A stretch of 64,000 nt of DNA. Source: JAUWKC01 sp035529895 (lineage in GTDB: Bacteria; Planctomycetota; Phycisphaerae; Sedimentisphaerales; Anaerobacaceae). The position numbers were made by a program, and so were the translations under genes. The stretch covers positions 1 to 64,000 of the forward strand of contig DATKVV010000070.1 of NCBI GenBank assembly GCA_035529895.1, given 5' to 3'. This document shows positions 11,101 to 20,100 of this stretch, in pieces. Each line of letters begins with the position of its first letter. Position 1 is the stretch's first letter. The notes beneath the pieces were generated by a model, which ran no database searches, was not told the origin of the DNA, and saw only the letters and a program-made list of their open reading frames with translations.

Positions 11101-14100
11101 GAGCCATCTCTCGGCCAATTGCTCCGTAACCGAACCGGCCGTGCTTTGTGCCACAAGGTTTGTGTTATCCGCATTGCCCACGGTGAGAACATTCTCCTGC
11201 ATGTTCAAGTCATCATTCTGCCGGAGCGTCAGAGTGTGCCGATCAGGGGGAGCTGGAGGAGTAGTGGCTTGCGGCATATCGATGCCAACCAAGGCCTGTA
11301 TCTTTCCGTTCTCATTAGTATTTGTCAGGTCACCGGCCTCGATGGTCAGGTCGCCCAGGGCGGTCATCAGGGCCTCAATGGTTACGTTCCTGCCCGCCTT
11401 GAGCGTCACGTCTTCAGAAACTTGACTTCTGTTATGAACGAATATATCACCGCCATCACCAACGTCAGCGGTTACGTCGCCGAACAGGTGGGTGGTATTA
11501 TCGGATGAGTAAAGGTGAATATCGGCCGCTCCGGCCACCGCTCCGCCCGGGTCGGTAGTAATTGTGCCATGGGCATAAATCGACTCGTGGGCGTTCAGTG
11601 TCAGAGGGCCAGCCGCCGTCAGGTTGCCGGCAGAGCCTGTCCCGGGATTAAACTGGTCGGTGCCGCCAAGCAGAATCAGCTCGTCTGCTTCGATGGTCAA
11701 GGCGCCTTCACCCTCCATATTCTCGCCGGAGGCCAGCATTACGCTGCCGCCGAAGGAAAACAGTTTCTTACCATCTGCAACCACGGTGTCGCTCATAAGC
11801 GTCAGGTCTCCACCGATGGTAACGTCGCCATCGAGGTCGATGGTGCCGTCCGGACCGGTATCCAACGTCAGACCGTGCTCCCCAACATCCCCCGTGGAAG
11901 CACCGGGGTCACTGTTGAGCGTAAGAGTCGTGTTACCCGGGGAGAAGGACACGTCCCACGTCATCTGGTCGACGGACACGCCCAGAGTCATGATATCCAG
12001 AGTGCCTTCGTCCCAGTTGTCGTCTGTGTTGCTCAATGTGACATTGCCGGCGATTGCCGAATCGGGCTTTGCTACGGCGTCTCCTACGAAGTTGAGGCCC
12101 GCCAGCCCCTTATCCACATCTATGCTTTCATTGTAAGTTTTTGCAGCGGCAAAGATGGTATCGCCCGGGCTGGCCAGATCTATCGTATGCTGCAGCGAAC
12201 CCATGGTCCACCAGTGCATGGGGCTTACTGGCTGGAACCCATTGGTGGGGTCGGAATCAGCATCATCGCCGAAGCCCAGCCACGGATTGTAATCGACCTT
12301 ATCGCTCACCGAGTCACCGTTAGTGATTAAGTTAAACGGATTACTTAAGTGTTTCGGCCCTAACATGTGGCCCCACCAGTTGGCCTCGGCATCGAGCATG
12401 GCCAAGGTACCGGCGTTTTCAACAGCGTAGGTCGTGTTTCCACTGAAGCTGTTGTAACCAATGGCAGCCGATTCTGATGCATGCAGGCTTTGGACGCCTT
12501 TATCGTTGTTGGTAAAGAAGTTGTTGGTAACCGAAATGAAGAAGTCGCCGGGAGCCGGAGTAGAATCGACGCCGACGTTCTGTATAACCAGCCCGGTGCC
12601 TGTATTGTCGTGGATGTTGTTAGCCTGCACCGTCACGTTTTTCATCAACCCGAAGCCGGTGTCACCCAGCACGATGCCGTCTGTGCCGTTCATAATCTCG
12701 TTGCGCAGGATGTCCAACCCCTCGGTGGGCGTCGCAGCGGTACCGCTTCCGACGCTGATGCCTATGCCGAAGCCGTCGATGGTATTATCCTGGATTGATG
12801 AAGGGCTGGCCTCGGCGACGCCATACAAGTCCATGGCCGTCGCCCCTGTCCCGCCCGTGAATTCGTTGTCGCTGACCAGCAGATTGGTAATCGGCGCTTC
12901 GCCCAATATGCTTGTGTCAGAACCGTCCGCGAAGAACTCGTTGTTGGTGATCGTCAAATCGCGGGTGCCGGCGGCATCCACCTTTATGCCAAGGGTTGTG
13001 CTGCTGCCGGTGGTGTTCAGTGTATTGTAGGAGATGTCGACGTTCTCGGGACCGTTGGTAAGCAGCACGAGGTCGGCTCCGCCTTCCCCACCTGCGCCGT
13101 GGATGGTAAAGCCTTCGCCGTTCGCCCCGCCCAGCACGAAGTTGTCGCCGTCATCATCAATTGTGACTACCCAACCGCCGTCGGCAGTCAGGGTAGTTAC
13201 GCTCTTTCCCTCATCTGATTTCAAAGTGATATCGGGCTTGTCCACGTAGAGGTTTTGCTGGTAGGTACCGTCAAAAACGGTAATGGTCGCGTCACCTGCT
13301 GGCCGCACAATGTCGATGGCGTCCTGGACCTGTGCCGCACTGGAGAGAACATCAATCAGAGCGGCGTTGCCGGAGATAGCTCCGTCGGTTCCGCCGTCCA
13401 GGTCCGCCCCGAGGCTCACCTTGTCCGTCGGCTGGTGCACGTTTATTTGAATGGAACCATCGGTGGTACCTGCGGTGTTGATTATTCCGCCCTCGTTGTT
13501 GAACGTCGTCCCGCTGGAGCTGAAGTTGCCGCCACCGGTAGTTATGGAAGCGGCTATCCGTATGTTGGCCAGCGAATCGCCCGGATCTCCATCACCTGCA
13601 AAAAGCATAACATGAACAGCATCATCACCTGCATCGCTGTCTTCAATTGGACCCTCGATAAGGATGTCGTCACCGGCGTACAGCGTCAATGTACTACCAT
13701 TGGAGCCGTCAAGGTCAATCATGCCGGTGCCGCTCACTATAATGTCGTCTTCGTCACTTTCTAAATCAATGTCTCCGGCGGCCGAAATCGTAGCGCCCAC
13801 GGTAATGTCGCCGTCGATATTAATTATGTCGATGTCTGCCCCGGCCGAGACAGAGGCCAAGGTCAGGTCCTGCAAGTTTTCGGTGACATAGATAGAACCG
13901 CCCGCGTGAGCTTCGAGAGTATTAACCTTAGTATGGAGCGGACTGCCGGAAGTGGTCTCTGCCTCTCCAATATCGCCCAGGGCATTCAGAACCGCCTCAT
14001 CGGCAAAAAGATACGCGAAGCCGTCGTCCAGAATGGAGCCGCCTGAGGCTGTTAAGCTCACATCATCGTTACCGGCGCCTGCTGAAATCGCGCCGACCTT

Positions 14101-17100
14101 GATGTCGCCCGTGGATGAGGTGACATCAATCGCTCCGCTTGTGGTTTGGAGACTGGCCAACATAATAGTGTCTTCTTCGGCTATGTCTATATCACCGGCG
14201 GCCTGGGCCGAGGCATTCAGAGTATTTACCTGCGTCTCAATCTCCTCTGCACCGCCTATCTCACCCTGGGCCGTCATTGTCAACTCATCAGCTTTAATGT
14301 CCACAACGGCGTCGACATCGTGGTCGTTGATCGCACCGTCTGAATCCAGGGTCACATTACCGCTGCCGGCGTTCAGCAGGCCGACCGGCAAATCGCCGAT
14401 ACTGTCTATGGCAATATCACCATCGTCACCGGTGGTATCGGCATTCAACGCCGTGGTCGCCGTGACATCAAGGGCCTTGAAGGCGTCGGCGCCGCGAATA
14501 TTGCCGGAGCCGGCAACGAGGGTGACTGTGTCACCGGCTATGTCGGCCGTGGCGTCGTCAGAGACGCCGGATATCGCACCATCCGTGGCCGTGATGGTTA
14601 CATCCTCGTCGCCCGTATTTACAGTATCTATGGTGATGTCTCCCGTGGTTGCGGTATAGGTAAAGGTCCTGCCGCCCGTGCCGTCAAGGTCAAGGTCGAC
14701 ATTAGTAAGGATATGGCCCTCGTCAATGTTCACAACATCAGTACCGGAGTAATCTATATCAATATTGCCCGCTGTGGGTGTTGCCACGGTTATCGTGGTC
14801 GAGGCAATGGAGCTTCCGCCTTGTTCGCGAATTACCATGTCCTGTCCTGCACCGTCCAAATCATTAATGGTAAGTGCGGTAGCTCCGGCCAGGTCGAGCG
14901 GATTCGTAGCACCGACGGCTTTTGCCGTAAGAGTGACGGAGCCGGTATTTTGTATTTCCGCGGCGGTAGTAGCGTCCAGCACCGTGATGCTGTCGGCCGC
15001 GCTCAAGGTGACGTCGCCGCCACTGCCTGCGCTAATGACATTGTCAAGGTCAGCCAATTCGATGCTTGCGCCCGAAGCAATATCGATGGAGCCGTCTCCG
15101 GTGTCCACGTCGGCCAGAGTAATATTGTCGGTCTCGTCTATCACGACGTCGCCGGCCGTAGTGTGGGCCTCGAGTGTGCCTATCGTGGTGTCGATGGCAT
15201 CGGCCGCTCCGATACCCGTGGCGGCATTGATAACCACCGTACCTGATGCGCCGGTAACAATGTCAAGATTCGTACCTCCGCCGTCAACCACACCGCCGCC
15301 CGCGCTGTCTATCGTTATAGCGTCAGCCGCATTGTTGGTGGTCACAAGGCCGCCCAGAGTTATATCACCGTCAGCATCCATATCAATCTTGGCGTTACCG
15401 GCGTCGACCAGCGCCCCGTTGGCCATCATTATCGCGCCGCCGCCGCCCGGAGCCACCACATCCGCCGCTACAGCTATATTACCGCCGGTAGAATTAAGCG
15501 AACCCGAACTTGTCATCTCAACCGTGCCGTGGTAGGCGTTCAAAGTAATATTGCCCGCATTTGTGGTGACCGGACCACCAACGGCAATATCTCCGCTGGT
15601 GCCGGCCACTGTTCCGGCATACATCTCAATGGTTCCGCCATTATTAAAGGTTTCCAGGCTGCCCGGTGCCACCCAGACAATACTGCCGGTGCCATCCAAT
15701 CCCGCCTCAACCTTTATCCATTCGTCTGCCTGCACAAAGGCATTGATTGTCACATCATCATTCGAGGGAATGTGGACCGTTGCAGGGTCAATGTCGGCGT
15801 TAATAATCACACCCGTCGAACCGTTAGCTCCGACTCCGCCGAGCATAACGTTTCCGCCGGTCGTGATCTTGCCGCCAACGGTAAGGACGCCGGTTGCCGT
15901 AATACTAATATTTACTGAGGACCCGTCGAAGTCCATTACCGGAAGTGTAATGTCTCCGGGCCAGTCCCCGCTGACTGAGTCAAAGGAGCCGCCATTATCC
16001 ACAATGAAAGCAATGGCAGCAAGAATAGCAGCAGGATCATTTACCACCATACCCCAGTCCATCGGGCTTTCCGGCTGGAAGCCGGGCGTGCCGGGCTCTG
16101 CATCGCCGCCCTTGCCCAGCCAAGGGTTGTAATTGACATAATCGGTCACAGGGTCACCCCCGCCCGCTGGGTTGTATAAACCGGGGGGAAATGTCCCGTC
16201 GTTGCTTTTATCGGACGGCCCTGTTGCGTCGCCCCACCAGTTGGCCATAGCATCGAGTATGTTGTCGGTGTCGTTATAAATGCCATCAGCATTACCCGAA
16301 ATACTGTTGTAGTTAATGGAGACCTGGTCCGCTGAGTCAGCCACATACACGCCGGTGTCGTTATCTTGAATAAAGTTTTCCGTAATCTCAGCCGGACCGG
16401 ACAAGCTGCTGATATAGATGCCGGTCTCGTTCTCGTGGATATCATCCTGCCTGATTTTAACATCCGCCGCGTTTTCGAGATAGATACCGCTGCCGGTCCA
16501 GAAAATGTTGTTGCCTGTATTCTCGATGTTGGTCGAATCGAAAACGGCGATTCCGGCAGACAAATCGGGATCGGGGTCCATAAACGAATCGAAAGCTGCA
16601 ATATCAGATATAGTATTATCATGGATATAGATACCCTGTCCCTCATCGGCAGCCCCTGCGCCTATAACAGCGATACCGTATGCTTGCGCATCATCACCAT
16701 AGGCTTTAATGTCTTCAAGCGTATTGCCGGTAACCCGAATGTCTTCGGGTGAACCCATCATGTCGGGGTCGCCAATCAATATGCCGTATTGAGTAACGTC
16801 ATCCGCCGCAAATCCCAGCTCGGAAAATGTGTTGTCGGTGATAGAAACATTCGTCGCGTCGCCCACAACCGCTGCGCCGTAAGCGAAGTCGCAGAAGGTA
16901 TCCTCCGGCTGAAGGCCCTGGAAAACGTTGTTCTTTATGGTAACATTGTCGACGGGATAGGGCTCGAGCGAGGTGTCAGCACCCACAACAAGAAGACCAA
17001 CAGATTCATTGTCCTGCTGGTCGGTCGTGAACGTGAAACCATCGACGGTCACGTCATCGGATATAACAGCCATTCCAAAGCCGTCCACCTTCACCACGGT

Positions 17101-20100
17101 GTTGGCAACCGCACCGGTCGATTGCAGTGTCAGCCCCTCCTTATCTACATCAAACGACCCTTCGTCGTAGGTTCCCTCAGCAACGTCAATGGTCGCCGGA
17201 GTGCTTGATGAAGAAATAGCAATCCCCACGGCGTCCTGGATTTGTGCACCGTTGGTGGACCCCAGTACGTTAATAGCAGTGTTGTCTCCGCCCAGGAATC
17301 CGCCGGCATCCAAATCCGCGTCCAAGTCCACGGACGACCCGTTAAGAGTAATATTGCCGGGAGCCGCAACACGTTCAGTTACGGTCAGCTTGCCGCCGGC
17401 TGCAATTGCTATATCACCGCTGGCTCCGCTTACCTCAACGCCAGCATCCGCCGGCGCCGCGGATACACCTCCTATCGTAAGGGCGTCGCCGTCGCTGACG
17501 TATATTCCCCCGGTGGCTGTCTGTGCCACAAGGTTGTCGATTTCGGTATCTATATCTGCCGCATCTGCTCCGCCAATGCCCGTCGAAGCCATCAGGAGCG
17601 CGCCCGCGCCTTTTATGTTAGCAGCCTCGCCCGCAGTATTATCGGTAATCTTGCCTTGCTCGGCGTACACGACCACGTCGCCTGAGCCGCCTGCGGACTG
17701 AGCATCGAGAAGCGCGATAGCGATGTCGCCACCAGAAGACACTCTTATATCCCCACCGTTGGAAACAAACGAAGCTTCTTCTGCCTGTGTAAATCCTCCG
17801 GTACCAGCAACAAGAGCATTGATTGCGCCGCCGCCGGTAACACTGACGGTGCCGGAATTTTGAATAATACCGTCGCCGGCGTTTAACTCAATGGTTGTGC
17901 CGGTTCCGGTGGACGTCACATTGGCGGCCAGGGTCAAATCATCGCCATCGGCGGTCAACGTGATGTCGCCGGGGGCCGAAACAGTCTCACTTACGGTCAG
18001 GGGACTGCTCGCCATTATCGCTATGGCGCCGCCCGTCGGGTCGGTTACTTGGGCGCCCGCTACGTCGCCGGTTACGCCCCCTATCGTTAATCCACCGACA
18101 TTGCTAACGTATATCCCGCCGGTGCTCGTCGATGCCTCCAGGCTGCCGACTGCCGTATCTATATCTGCTTCGCCAGCGCCGCCGATACCGCTCAAAGCGG
18201 TAAGAACCGCGCTTATGGCGTCTATATTAGCGGCGGCATCACCCACCGTGCCATCGGTAATGGCGCCGGTGGTATTGGTTATCTCGACGATTCCGGAGGC
18301 CGAGACCGAATCCAGACCCAGGTCGCCGGATGTTACGTCGTTGTTGATATATATTGAACCGGCATGCGCAACGGCGGTGAGCTCGTTGACCTTGGTGTCA
18401 AGGGCGCCGGTACCGGCAGCCGAGGCTCCGATAGCGGTCTTGGCATCGAGGTCCGCAGCATGCGCAGTAATGTACGTAGCCGGGTCGCCGTCGTTGGTAA
18501 TGGCCCCGAAAGTATCCGAAGCGATTATTGTCACAGTGCCGGCGGTGGAATCCGCCGTGACCGTATCGACCATAATGCTTCCTTTGGCACCCTCTATCGT
18601 AACGCTTCCACTGCTGGCCAACACCGAATCCAGACGCAAGTCCAAATCGTAATCTTTGACATAGATAGAGCCGGTGGTTGTAACAGCGTCGAGCCTGTCG
18701 ATCTCAGTATCGAGTGGGTCAACGTCTGTCCCAATGCCGCTACTGGCCGCCAGTAGGGGAGCAGGAGCAATCAGACGCGTGCCCGGGTTACCGTCGTTAA
18801 GAATCTTGCCTGCCGTGCTTGTGACGGCCGCGCTGCCCATGGTCTGGACGGCGCTAAGTGTTATGTCACCGCTGCCCTCCATATCAATCGTCCCGTTGCC
18901 GGCGTTTATCAGCGAGCCGTCCGCCATGGTTATCGCGCCATTGTTGGCGGTCAGCGTAATTTCATGCCCGTCGCCGGTGGCCCCCTTCGTCTGGATGGTC
19001 GCAGGGCCGAGTAGCGAAATATCTCCGCTGCCTGCCGAGCCGGCGATTATTGTAATGTCGCTGCCGGCCTGTGTAGTCTCCAGGCTGCCGGTATTAGTGC
19101 CGCTGTGGTCCACTGTAACACTGCCGGCGCCGCCGGTACCGGCCTCCAGCCAAATAAGACTGTCGGCCGTAATAAGAGAAAAAACGTCAATATCGCCCGC
19201 TTCCACCCGGACAACGTCCGGGTCAATTTGAGCGTTGACAGTCACTGTGCCGGCCGCATTCATATTCAGGTCGCCGCCGAGGGCGAACTTCTCACCGCTG
19301 CCGCCGACGGTAAGACTGCCGGTCGAACTGACATTCAGGTTGAGGCCTTTACCCTCATCGTCAATGGCGGGGAGTGTGCCATCTCCAATGTAGTCGACGT
19401 CGAGCGTAGCGCCGCTGCCCGCAAGCTGGACCCATTCGGCAAAGTCTGCACTATCCGTACTTGGCAACATCCGCCAAGAAGTCCCGGCGTCATTAGCCCA
19501 CCAGGGGCTGAAATCAACATCGCCGCTTACGCGGTCGCCGGTTGTCGTATCCTCATACGGATTACTATAGTGTTGCGGTCCGAACTCATCGCCCCACCAG
19601 TTGGCGGCGGCATTGAGTGTGTTGCCACCGTCCTCGTTAAGAACGCCATATTCATTACCCGAAATCCTGTTGTAGTTAAGGGTGACCTGCTCCGCTGAGT
19701 CATCCACAGCCACGCCGTAGGCGTTATCTTGAATAAAGTTTTCCGTAATCTCGGCCGGACCGGACAAGCTGCTGATAAGGATGCCGGTATCGTTCTCGTG
19801 GATATTATCCTGCGTGATTTTAACATCCGCCGCGCCTTCGAGATAGATGCCGGAGCCGGTCCCGGAAATGTCGTTGCCGGTATTCTCGATGTTGGTAGAA
19901 CCCAAAACAGCGATCCCGGCAGACAGATAGGGAACGAAGGTCTCAGACGAATCGAAAGCTGCAATATTAGATATAGTATTACCATGGATATAGATACCCT
20001 GTCCCTCACCGGCAGCCCCCGCGCCCATAACAGCGATACCGTATGCTCGCGCATCATCACCATAGGCTTCAATGTTTATAAATGTGTTGTCGGTGATAGA

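Noticed and set aside
14765..15535. Long plus-strand ORFs (up to 256 aa) across 9.6-19.7 kb
   Set aside because: All lie antisense to the single 5,622-codon frame, are rich in Ala/Ser/Pro from codon complementarity, and show no domain signature.
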